The position numbers were made by a program, and so were the translations under genes. The notes below the pieces were generated by a model, which saw only the letters and a list, made by a program, of their open reading frames with translations, ran no database searches and was not told the origin of the DNA. This document shows, piece after piece, positions 26,246 to 35,170 of a stretch of 64,000 bases of DNA (its first letter is position 1; every line of letters starts with the position of its first letter). The stretch covers positions 1-64,000 of the forward strand of contig NZ_NKCN01000025.1 of assembly GCF_002245535.1 (NCBI RefSeq), given 5' to 3'. Source of the DNA: Mycobacterium lehmannii (GTDB lineage Bacteria; Actinomycetota; Actinomycetes; Mycobacteriales; Mycobacteriaceae).

Positions 26246-28066
26246 TCAGTACAGCGGCCACCAGACCGGGATCACCACCATCGCGACCGCGAACCACGCC
26301 ACCATCGTGACGATGCCGAGCCGCCAGTAGTCGCCGAAGCGGTAACCACCCGGGTTCAGCACGATCATATTGGCCGGTGTGGCGATCGGAGTCAGCAGCG
26401 ATGCCGCACCCGCGAGCGCCACGAGCATCAGCGTCGCCTGCACCGAGATACCGCTGTCCGTGGCCGCAGCCACGGCGATCGGTATCACGACCAACACCGT
26501 GGCAACGTTGGAGATGAACTGTCCGAGCACCGCCGTGAGCACGAAAAGCACGGCGAGCAACAGATACGGGCTGCGGTTGCCGACAAGATCGACGATCGGG
26601 CGGGCGATCTGCTCTGCCGCCCCGCTGGCCTGGATCGCAGTGGACAACGGGATCAGCGCACCGATGAGAATGATCGTCTGCCATGGGATTGCGCGGTACA
26701 CCTGGTCCGTGCGCACCACGCGCGACGCCACCATTGCCAGTGCGGCCAGCAATGCCGCCACCGCCGGCGGCACGATCCCCGTCACCAGTAACACGATCAT
26801 CATTGTGAGCACAGCAATCGCACGGGGCGCGGTGCGGTTGAGCGCGACCGTCTGACGTCTCACCTCTTCGGTCGAATCCACGACAAGCAAGCCCGACGCC
26901 GTCAATCGGTCGATCGCCGCCCATTGGCCGTGGACCAGGATGGTGTCGCCCTGCGCCAGTTCGACAACGCGGGCGCCCACATCGGAGTTCATCCGGTGCA
27001 CGGACAGGATGGTGAGCCCGGCCCAGGCGAGCCCGGGGAAAGCCTGCTGCCCCAACCAGTCCGACCGGGGTGGAACCACCAGCTCGGCGAGCCCGGTGTC
27101 GGGGCCCAACAGGTCGTCGGATTGTCCACCCGGCAGATGCTCGACCGAGCTCCCCGCGCGTTTCCCAAATGCGGCGACTACGTCGTCGTTCCCGTCCACG
27201 GTGAGCACATCTCCTGGCTCGAGCCGGTGATGGTCGTCAACGACCCGGCCCCCGCGCGATTGCGCCGCCACCAAAATCAGATCCCCGCCGGCCGGCTCCG
27301 CGTCTGCACCGTGCGGACTGACAACGTCGCGCACCGGCACACCTACCGCAGCCGACCCATCATCGATCGTGAGCCGGAAGAGGCGGCGATTCAGCCCCCA
27401 GTGCTCCATGAGGCGCGGCAGGTACCCGCTGAAGTCGCTGGGCAGGGTGGTCGACTCCCGCTCCGGCAACAACCGACGGCCGAACACCACCGCAACCAGC
27501 ACGGTCACGAGCACCAGCGGGACACCGACCAGCGCGAATTCGAAGTAGCCGAACCCGGAACCGCCGTTGTCGCGCGATGCGTCGTAGATGAGGACGTTCA
27601 CCGGGCTGCCGCCCAGCGTGAGCAGCGCCCCCGCACTGGCGCCAAACGCCAACGGAATCAATACTTTCGATGGCGCGATCCGCGCCCGTCGCGACACCGA
27701 CACCGTCACCGGGACCAGTGCTGCGGCCGCACCGTTGACGGTTATCACCGCGCTGACCACTGCGCCGAGAGACATCACGGTGGCCGTCAAGCGGGCGTAT
27801 GCCCGCCCTGCCAACCGAGTCAGCGTCCGGCTCACCCAGGCGGTGACCCCGGATGCCTCCAGGCCCTCGCTGACCACGAAGAGCGACGCGATGAACACGA
27901 TCACCGCATCGCCGAATCCGCTGAACAGCGTCCTCGTGTCGACCAGCCCGGTGAAGTACAGCAGCAACGCCACACCGATCGCGACCACCTCGACGGGGAG
28001 CCGGTTCCAGATGAACAACACGACGGCGACCCCGACGATCACCAAGCTCAGTGTTGCTTCAGACAT
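26246..28066 (-). CDS. SLC13/DASS-family transporter with two TrkA-C (RCK_C) domains
   Basis: A 606-residue membrane protein. Two hydrophobic halves (residues ~5-200 and ~415-600) each contain the re-entrant pattern of the divalent anion/sodium symporter family (VNGAAAALVPVTVSVS...GGSPVNVLIYD and SNVATVLVVIPIAVA...TPANMIVLNPGGYRFGDYW). Between them lie two RCK_C domains (about 220-310 and 325-405), a regulatory insertion seen in bacterial sulfate/dicarboxylate permeases. The substrate is unknown. The start MSEATLSLVIVGV at 28066 places the first helix at the N-terminus. Confidence 0.88.
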   Translation of the reverse strand: MSEATLSLVIVGVAVVLFIWNRLPVEVVAIGVALLLYFTGLVDTRTLFSGFGDAVIVFIASLFVVSEGLEASGVTAWVSRTLTRLAGRAYARLTATVMSLGAVVSAVITVNGAAAALVPVTVSVSRRARIAPSKVLIPLAFGASAGALLTLGGSPVNVLIYDASRDNGGSGFGYFEFALVGVPLVLVTVLVAVVFGRRLLPERESTTLPSDFSGYLPRLMEHWGLNRRLFRLTIDDGSAAVGVPVRDVVSPHGADAEPAGGDLILVAAQSRGGRVVDDHHRLEPGDVLTVDGNDDVVAAFGKRAGSSVEHLPGGQSDDLLGPDTGLAELVVPPRSDWLGQQAFPGLAWAGLTILSVHRMNSDVGARVVELAQGDTILVHGQWAAIDRLTASGLLVVDSTEEVRRQTVALNRTAPRAIAVLTMMIVLLVTGIVPPAVAALLAALAMVASRVVRTDQVYRAIPWQTIILIGALIPLSTAIQASGAAEQIARPIVDLVGNRSPYLLLAVLFVLTAVLGQFISNVATVLVVIPIAVAAATDSGISVQATLMLVALAGAASLLTPIATPANMIVLNPGGYRFGDYWRLGIVTMVAWFAVAMVVIPVWWPLY

Positions 28067-28259
28067 TCTGTGGACATTCGATCGTTTCACCTGCGCTGGT
28101 TGTACGGCGTTCCGAGGTGGTCTGACGCACGCTGTGGTTCGATTATCGCGGCGATGACCATAACTCCGCGGTGATTTCACGACGCCGCCCCTCGACGAGC
28201 GGCCACTCCGGAAAACAGCAACGTCCGCCGATCACGGCATGCGATCGCCGCGGGGTGGC

Positions 28260-28265
28260 GATAAT
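28260..28265 (+). promoter_or_regulatory. Putative -10 element of the GH65 gene
   Basis: GATAAT differs from TATAAT at one position and lies 6 bases before the ATG at 28272, which has no ribosome-binding site. Leaderless start inferred. The rest of the 205-bp gap from 28067 shows nothing else I can name. Confidence 0.35.
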
Positions 28266-28271
28266 GGCGTC

Positions 28272-30527
28272 ATGGCAGCCCCTCCTGAGTTCGAGATTGC
28301 CCCCTGGGAACTGCGGTGGTCCGGCTTTGATCTCGACCTACTGCCTGACGTCGAATCGATCTTCGCCCTCTCGAACGGCCACATCGGCCTGCGTGGATCC
28401 CTCGACGAGCGAGAGCCGGTCGGCACACCGGGCACGTTTCTGAACGGGTTCTACGAGAACCACGAATTGCCTTATGCAGAAGGCGGATACGGCTATCCCG
28501 AGGACGGCCAGACCATCGTCAACGTGACGGATGGAAAGATCATCCAGCTGTTCGTTCAGGACTCGCCGATGGATATGCGCTACGGCAGGGTGGTCGAACA
28601 CGAACACATCCTCGATTTCCGTACCGGAACGCTGCGCCGCAACACGGTCTGGGCGTCACAGACCGGACGGTGCGTCCGAATCAGCTCCGAGCGCTTGGTC
28701 TCGTTCACCCAGCGCGCGGTGGCCGCGATCCGCTACGAGGTCGAGCCGCTGGACTCGTCCCTGGAACTGGTGGTGCAGTCCGACTTGCTGGCCAACGAGG
28801 CGGTGGTCACCGCGAGTGACGATCCGCGGCTGGCGGCCGCACTGGATCATCCCCTGGTCGCTGAATTCGCTTTCGCGGAGCGAAGTTCCGCAGTGCTCGT
28901 CCATCACACCAGACATTCCGGTTTGCGGGTCGCCGCCGGCATGGACCACCAGCTCGACCTTCCGTCCGGCGTCGCGTGCGATATCCGCGCCGAAGACGAC
29001 CTGGCGCGCATGACCGTCGCGGTCGACGTCGACAAGGGCCAAGTACTGCGGATGACGAAGTTCATCGCGTACGGATGGTCGAGCAGGCGCTCGACAGAGG
29101 CGTTGCGGGCGCAGGTGGAGGCCGCGCTCGCGCAGGCGAAGCAGACCGGGTGGGACAATCTGCTGTCAGCGCAACGCGAATACCTCGATGGGTTCTGGTC
29201 CCACGCCGATATCGAGATCGATGGAGATCCGGAACTCCAACAGGCGATCCGGTACGCGTTGTTCCAGGTGCTGCAGGCGGGGGCCCGCGGTGAAAGCCGA
29301 CCCATCTCGGCGAAGGGCCTCACCGGAACCGGATACGGCGGGCACGCCTTCTGGGATACCGAGATCTATGTGCTGCCCATGCTGACCCATACCATGCCGG
29401 AAGCGGCGGCCGCTGCGCTGCGCTGGCGGCACTCGACGTTGCCGAGCGCCAAGCGACGGGCGCGTGAACTCGCCCATGACGGAGCGATGTTCGCGTGGCG
29501 GACGATCAACGGTGACGAGTGCTCCGGCTACTGGCCCGCTGGGACGGCGGCCGTGCACGTGACGGCCGACATCGCCTATGCGACAGCGCAATATGTCGCT
29601 GCGACCGGAGATCGGCAATTCGAGAACGACTACGGCGTCGAGCTGCTGGTGGAGACCGCACGCCTGTGGGTCAGCCTCGGTCACCACGATTCAACGGGGC
29701 AGTTCCGGATCGACGGGGTCACCGGACCCGATGAGTACACCGCGCTGGTGGACAACAATCTGTTCACCAACTTGATGGCCCAACACAATCTCACCGAAGC
29801 CGCCGCCGCGTGTGAGCGCAATCCTGTGGTGGCCCGCCGCCTCGGCGTGAGCGCGGAGGAGACCGCGGTATGGCGCGTCGCGGCCTCGCACATGGTGGTG
29901 CCGTTCAACGACGACCTCGAAGTGCACGAGCAGTCGGAGAGCTTCACCCGGATGGCCGTGTGGAACTACGCCGAGACACCGCCGAGCGCGTACCCGCTTC
30001 TGCTGAACTACCCGTACTTCGAGTTGTATCGCACCCAGGTCGTCAAGCAGGCCGATCTCACGCTGGCGATGTACTTGCGGGGCGACGCGTTCACCGCGGA
30101 GGAGAAGGTTCGCAATTTCGAGTACTACGAGGCGCAGACCGTCCGGGACTCGTCGCTGTCGGCCTGCGGACAGGGGGTGCTGGCCGCCGAGGTCGGCCAG
30201 CTGCGGCTCGCCTACGACTACCTGGTCGAGACGGCGTTCATCGACCTGCACAACCTCCATCACAACGTGTCCAGCGGGCTGCACATCGCCGCGCTCGCCG
30301 GGACGTGGCTGGTCTGCGTGGCGGGTTTCGGCGGAATGCGTTGTCGCGGAGACGAGCTCACGTTCGCTCCCGCTCTTCCGCCGGCGCTGAACCGGCTGAA
30401 GTTTAGGGTTACCCGGCGTAACAGTTGCCTAGCGGTGGAAGTCACCGCGCATGAAGCGACGTATCGCCTGACGTCGGGTGATCCGGTACTCCTCACCCAC
30501 CACGGTCAGCCGGTGACCGTTCGATAA
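28272..30527 (+). CDS. Glycoside hydrolase family 65 disaccharide phosphorylase (maltose/trehalose/kojibiose type)
   Basis: A 751-residue protein. The N-terminal beta-sandwich begins WELRWSGFDLDLLPDVESIFALSNGHIGLRG. The (alpha/alpha)6 barrel follows, with GTGYGGHAFWDTEIYVLPML (substrate pocket). The catalytic general acid is Glu488 in VTGPDEYTALVDNN. A phosphate-binding region contains the VRDSSLSACGQGVLAAEVG stretch. GH65 enzymes cleave an alpha-glucosyl disaccharide with phosphate to give beta-glucose 1-phosphate. Usually a beta-phosphoglucomutase gene is adjacent, as with Rv3400/Rv3401; none is present here. Substrate preference cannot be set from sequence alone. Confidence 0.88.
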   Translation: MAAPPEFEIAPWELRWSGFDLDLLPDVESIFALSNGHIGLRGSLDEREPVGTPGTFLNGFYENHELPYAEGGYGYPEDGQTIVNVTDGKIIQLFVQDSPMDMRYGRVVEHEHILDFRTGTLRRNTVWASQTGRCVRISSERLVSFTQRAVAAIRYEVEPLDSSLELVVQSDLLANEAVVTASDDPRLAAALDHPLVAEFAFAERSSAVLVHHTRHSGLRVAAGMDHQLDLPSGVACDIRAEDDLARMTVAVDVDKGQVLRMTKFIAYGWSSRRSTEALRAQVEAALAQAKQTGWDNLLSAQREYLDGFWSHADIEIDGDPELQQAIRYALFQVLQAGARGESRPISAKGLTGTGYGGHAFWDTEIYVLPMLTHTMPEAAAAALRWRHSTLPSAKRRARELAHDGAMFAWRTINGDECSGYWPAGTAAVHVTADIAYATAQYVAATGDRQFENDYGVELLVETARLWVSLGHHDSTGQFRIDGVTGPDEYTALVDNNLFTNLMAQHNLTEAAAACERNPVVARRLGVSAEETAVWRVAASHMVVPFNDDLEVHEQSESFTRMAVWNYAETPPSAYPLLLNYPYFELYRTQVVKQADLTLAMYLRGDAFTAEEKVRNFEYYEAQTVRDSSLSACGQGVLAAEVGQLRLAYDYLVETAFIDLHNLHHNVSSGLHIAALAGTWLVCVAGFGGMRCRGDELTFAPALPPALNRLKFRVTRRNSCLAVEVTAHEATYRLTSGDPVLLTHHGQPVTVR

Positions 30528-30632
30528 GGAGCCCGTCGCTCGACCGCTCCCGAAACCACCGCCAGAGCGCGACATCGAGTTCCCGACCCATCGCGCGCCG
30601 TACCGAAGGGCGTGACGGCCGGCGGAAGTGGC

Positions 30633-30675
30633 TAGAGCGATCCGAGGTCGTCGGGCCGCAGACCGGGAAGCGGTA
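30633..30675 (-). pseudogene. 43-bp scar of a DUF2237 gene in a 349-bp gap
   Basis: The gap 30528-30876 has no intact gene. Read on the minus strand, 30675-30633 contains TACCGCTT then CCCGGTCTGCGGCCCG, which match (with one base lost) the DUF2237 gene at 63012-63398 where it encodes YRFPGLRP. It runs directly into CCCGACGACCTCGGA, which matches the same gene's end (PDDLGS), then a stop codon. The two matches join at a shared GCCCG, as expected for a deletion of ~110-120 bp through microhomology. Upstream similarity stops. Nothing else in the gap is recognisable. Confidence 0.55.
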
Positions 30676-30876
30676 GGTTATGGCGCCGCCGGCCACCGAA
30701 GACGGTTCGTCGCAAGTGCCACCTGCCGTCGACCGAAAGCCGTTACGCTGACCACGCGGCAAGCACATCGAAACGCCGAGGGACAAGAAGCGTAGAGCGA
30801 GCTGAGGGAGGACGCGACGAATCCCGGAACGCCAAAGCCGGTCGACGCTCATCGCGGCAGGGTCGACTTCACCGGC

Positions 30877-31659
30877 GTGCGTTGGGGATCGGTCGAGTGG
30901 ACGCTACTTTGCATGCTTTACCTGCGGGCCTGCGAGAGCCGATCGGCCCAACCGATACTGGACGACCAGCTCGCCGCACAGCACGTCGCACGCATCGATT
31001 ACGACTGGGAGCGTGTCCACCGTGCCGTACGCCCGGCGATCAATCAGTTCGGCGTGGCATTGCGTGGCGCGCAGTTCGACGCACTGGTCACCAAATACCT
31101 GGCCGCCCATCAGAACGCCACCGTGCTGCATTTAGGTTGTGGATTGCATAGCCGCGCAACACGTTTGGCAATACCCCCTGGCGTGAGATGGTTCGACGTC
31201 GACTTGCCGCAAGTGATCGCGTTGCGTCGGCAGCTGTACGCGGAGTCCGGTCGCTATCACATGATCGGTTCGTCGGTCACCGACCCGTTGTGGCTTGACC
31301 AGATCCCGAAAGGCGGTCCCGCTCTGATCGTCGCAGAGGGTGTTCTGATGTATCTCACGCCGGATGACCTGAAGCGGCTGCTGCCCCAGCTACTCGATCG
31401 CTTCGATAGCGGAGAGCTCCTCGCCGACCTCCTGTCGCCCTGGGGACCTCGACTGTCCAGATCGGGCATCATCAAATGGGGCACGCGCGACGGTCGGGAG
31501 ATCACCCGGTGGGATGCCCGACTACGCCTGATCGACGACAGCTCGGTCATCGCTGGACTCGAAAAAATACCGCTCACGACCCCGCGACTTCTGTACCGGA
31601 TACAGAGCCTGATCCGCACGACCCGAAATTACGATCGACTCTTCCAATACAGGTTCTAG
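30877..31659 (+). CDS. TcmP/LCMT-like SAM-dependent O-methyltransferase (NRPS locus)
   Basis: A methyltransferase of the leucine-carboxyl/TcmP family (COG3315), often linked to polyketide or peptide pathways. It has 260 residues from the only standard start, the GTG at 30877. The pattern PILDDQLAAQHVARIDYDW, the SAM motif VLHLGCGLHSRATRL and the VAEGVLMYLTPDDLKRLL segment are typical. The open frame extends 27 codons upstream to a TAG at 30793-30795 and encodes RVDFTGV, which the family normally has (TGVPET-like). The true start may therefore be a non-standard codon in 30796-30876. An AGGGAGG lies at ~30804-30811. It may methylate the peptide's carboxyl or a side-chain hydroxyl. Confidence 0.82.
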   Translation: MRWGSVEWTLLCMLYLRACESRSAQPILDDQLAAQHVARIDYDWERVHRAVRPAINQFGVALRGAQFDALVTKYLAAHQNATVLHLGCGLHSRATRLAIPPGVRWFDVDLPQVIALRRQLYAESGRYHMIGSSVTDPLWLDQIPKGGPALIVAEGVLMYLTPDDLKRLLPQLLDRFDSGELLADLLSPWGPRLSRSGIIKWGTRDGREITRWDARLRLIDDSSVIAGLEKIPLTTPRLLYRIQSLIRTTRNYDRLFQYRF

Positions 31660-31831
31660 ATCCCCAGCGAAGCGCTCCCGCATGTCCTGGCGTTTGCTAG
31701 CTGATGTAACCACAAATCGCGGATCAGCCCCTGCTTACGGAGACGACAATTTTTGCCGAAACTGCATAAGCGCGTCGAGGACGAGTTAGCGTCGAACTGG
31801 TTTTACTCAAGCGGGGGTTTGGAGAGAACCG

Positions 31832-32053
31832 ATGAGCGAGCGCCCGTTCGACGACGAAAACGGCAATTTGCTCGTCGTGGTCCACGACGAGGCGCAGCAC
31901 AGCGTGTGGCCGGCCTTCGCGGCGGTCTCAGCTGGCTGGAGGGTGGTTCACGGGGGAGCGGACCGCGTTACGTGTCTGGACTATCTCGAACAGAACTGGT
32001 CTGAAACACGGCTGAAGAGCCTGCGCAGGCGGCTCAAGGCTCACCAAGCCTGA
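31832..32053 (+). CDS. MbtH-like protein
   Basis: A 73-residue adenylation-domain chaperone/activator. It follows the family pattern closely: MSERPFDDENGNLLVVVHDEAQHSVWP, then GWRVVHGGADR, CLDYLEQNW and SLR. The conserved Trp residues (VWP, GWR, NW) are present. Such proteins bind and activate A domains; here the partner is obviously the NRPS beginning 37 bp downstream. GGAGAG lies 6 bases before the ATG. The 172-bp gap before it probably carries the promoter for the NRPS, but I could not pick a convincing -10/-35 pair. Confidence 0.95.
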   Translation: MSERPFDDENGNLLVVVHDEAQHSVWPAFAAVSAGWRVVHGGADRVTCLDYLEQNWSETRLKSLRRRLKAHQA

Positions 32054-32090
32054 TCTGCTTCCCTTCAATATCTTCTGGAGCGGGGCTCGA

Positions 32091-35000
32091 ATGGAGCTTG
32101 ACAACCAGGCATTGCCGTTGACGCGTCGGCAACTTGACATTTGGCTTGCCCAACAGTCGGGCCACTCCGGCACCGAGTGGCAGCTCGGCATGTTCGTCAA
32201 AATCCAGGGCGCCATCCAGCCGGACGTCTTCGAACAGGCGATCAGGCTGGGCCTGCAGGAAGCCGAACCGATTCGCGCCGCCTTCTTCGAGAAGGACGGT
32301 CAAGTAGTTCAGCGAGCGATCGACTACTCCGACCTCAAGTTGGCTCGCTACGACCTGATCGGCTCGTACGACGCTGAGCAGGAAGCCCGGCAGATTGCGA
32401 CAGCGATCGAACGCACCCCGATGCCGTTCGACGGCAAGCTGATGAAGTTTGCGCTGTTTGCCACGCGGCCCAACGAGTATTACTGGTTCGCATGCTGTCA
32501 TCACATCGTCATCGACGGCATAAGCATGGGACTGGTGGGCAGGCGCATCGCCGCGATCTACTCAGCACTTGTCGCAGGCACGCCCGCCTCGCCCGCTTTC
32601 TTCGGCTCTCTTCGGGACTTCGTACGCAGCGAGCTGGAGTACGAGTCGTCGACCGACTACCAAGATGACGAAGCGTACTGGCGGGAGAACCTCCCGTCGG
32701 AATCCGTACCAGACTTCCGGCTACCGCGAACCGAGAGCACGACCGATTCGCACCGGCCATCCCCTTCGATCCACCTCGATCCGGCGGTCGCCGGTTGCGT
32801 CAAAGAGTTGGCCAAGGCACTGGGCATCCGGCGGTCGTCCGTCCTCACTGCGGCGTGCGCGCTGCTGGTGCGCGGCTGCAGCCACGGCGACTCGGAGGTG
32901 GTGCTCGACTTCCCGGTCAGCAGGCGGGTGGATGCAAAGACGAAAACGCTTCCCGCAATGCTCGCCGGAGTCGTCCCGCTGGTCGTGAAAATGTCGCCGC
33001 ACTCCACAGTCGCCGACCTCTGCCGGCAGGTCGACAAGCGAACTCGAGAAATATTGCTTCATCAACGTTTTCCGGTGCGATCCCTCGAGCTCGGCGGTGA
33101 CCACCGCCGCTTGCGACAAGTGCCGGACCGGGTCGTGCTCAACTTCGTTCCCTCCCGCCTGTCGCTGAACCTCGCCGGTGTGCCGGCGACGGCAACGTAC
33201 ACGACATTCGGCCCGGTCGGGCACTTCGGCTTGTTCTTCGTCGGAGTCGGTGATCAGCAGTCATTCTTTACGGCGGGGGCAGGGCAACCATTTGCGGACT
33301 TCACGCCATCGGATCTGGCCGAACGTCTGCAACGGATGTTGACGGCCATGGCAGCCGCTCCCGAGTGTCGGTTGTTGTCGTTGACTGTCCTCGGATCGCA
33401 CGATCAGGCACGCCTCGACGAATGTGGTAATCGTGCGGTGCTGACCACGGCCCCATCGGCGTCGTCGATCCCTGCGCTGTTCTCTGCGCAGGTGACACGC
33501 ACGCCCGATGCGATCGCGCTGGTATGCGGCGACCGCACGTGGACTTATCGGGAGTTGGACGAGGCGTCGATCCGACTGGCTCGCCTGCTGGTCTCACGCA
33601 AAGTGCGGCCAGGACAGATAGTGGCGCTGCTGTTTTCGCGCAGTGCCGAGGCGATTATGTCAATTCTGGCGTGCTTGAAGACCCGCGCGGCGTACCTGCC
33701 GATTGACCCGGCCACGCCCGCGGCCCGGATCGGATACATCATCGAGGACGCTGCGCCCGTCGCCGCGATGACGACCGCTGAGTTGGCCTCGTCGCTCTCC
33801 GGATACGGGCTGCAGGTCATCGACGTCGACGACGCGGCGACGCGGTTAGAGTCCGACGACTCGTTGCCGCCGCCCGATCCCGACGACATCGCCCACGTCA
33901 TCTACACCTCCGGCACCACGGGGGCTCCCAAAGGTGTTGCGATCACGCACCGTAGCCTCACCCGATTACTCGGTCCACCCGATGAGCATCTGTCCGCCCG
34001 CGCGTGGGGGCAGTGGCATTCGTATGGCTTCGACGCCTCAGTCGAGGAGATCTGGCGCGCTTTGCTACACGGTGGGCGGTTGGTGATCGTGCCCGAGGAG
34101 GTCGCGGCCTCCCCGCAAGACCTACACGCCTTGCTCGTCGCCGAGAACGTCAGCGTCCTGAGCCAGACGCCGTCGGCGCTGGGAACACTTGCGCCGGAGG
34201 GCCTGGACTCGATGGCGCTGCTGGTGGCCGGCGAGGCTTGCCCCGCCGAGTTGGTGGACCGGTGGGCGCCGGGCCGGGTGATGCTCAACGGCTATGGGCC
34301 GACCGAGACGACCATCTGCGCATCGAGAAGTGCTCCGCTGGTGCCCGGTTCGGGCGTCCCGCCTATCGGCTCACCTGTCAGGGGAGCGGCGTTGTTTGTC
34401 CTCGACGGGTGGTTGCGGCCGGTGCTTCCCGGTGTGGTCGGGGAGTTGTACGTCGCGGGCAGCGGTGTGGGCGTGGGGTATTGGCGTCGCACGGGGTTGA
34501 CCGCGTCGCGGTTCGTGGCGTGTCCGTTCGCCTGCGGGGGGCAGCGGATGTATCGCACCGGGGATCTGGTGTGTTGGCGTCCAGACGGTCAGTTGCAGTA
34601 TCTCGGGCGCTCCGATGAGCAGGTCAAGATCCGCGGTTACCGCATCGAACTGGGCGAGGTGCAGGCGGCGCTGGCCGGGCTGGCCGGGGTGCAGCAATCG
34701 GTGGTGATCGCGCGCGAGGACCGCCCCGGAGACAAGCGGCTGGTGGGGTATGTGACCGGTGCGGTGGATGCGGGCGCGGCGCGTGCGGCGTTGGCCGACC
34801 GGTTACCTAACTACATGGTGCCCGCGGCGGTCGTGGTGCTCGACGGATTGCCGGTCACGGTCAACGGCAAGCTCGACACCGCCGCGTTGCCGGCCCCCGA
34901 ATATGTCGACGCCGATCGCTATCGCGCTCCGAGCAACCACATCGAGGAGATGCTGGCCGGTATCTATGCCCGTGTGCTCGGGCTGCCACGCGTGGGTGTC

Positions 35001-35170
35001 GACGACTCATTCTTCGACCTCGGCGGCGACTCCTTGTCGGCGATGCGCGTGATCGGCATGGTCGCCAAGGCCGTCGACGCCCACCTGACCGTGCGCGCGT
35101 TGTTCGATGCGCCCTCGGTCGCCCTGTTGGCGACCCGTGTCAGAGCTGACGGAAGTCGGCGACCGGAGCT
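32091..35170 (+). other. NRPS module 1: starter C - A1 - T1
   Basis: The C domain (about residues 5-440) has HHIVIDG at 137-143, so it is catalytically complete. Its N-terminus lacks the SFAQ.R.W pattern of internal C domains and matches starter C domains that load a fatty acyl chain. A1 (~455-940) has FDASVEEIW: position 239 is Glu where all the other A domains here have Trp. The code is DAESLAGIC, with no match I recall. T1 Ser981. No E domain, so residue 1 should be L. Confidence 0.85.

Noticed and set aside
30493..30852. 119-codon minus-strand frame between the GH65 and methyltransferase genes
   Set aside because: Overlaps the end of the GH65 gene and has no family similarity in that frame. 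The meaningful content is the DUF2237 scar, which needs a one-base frame shift.
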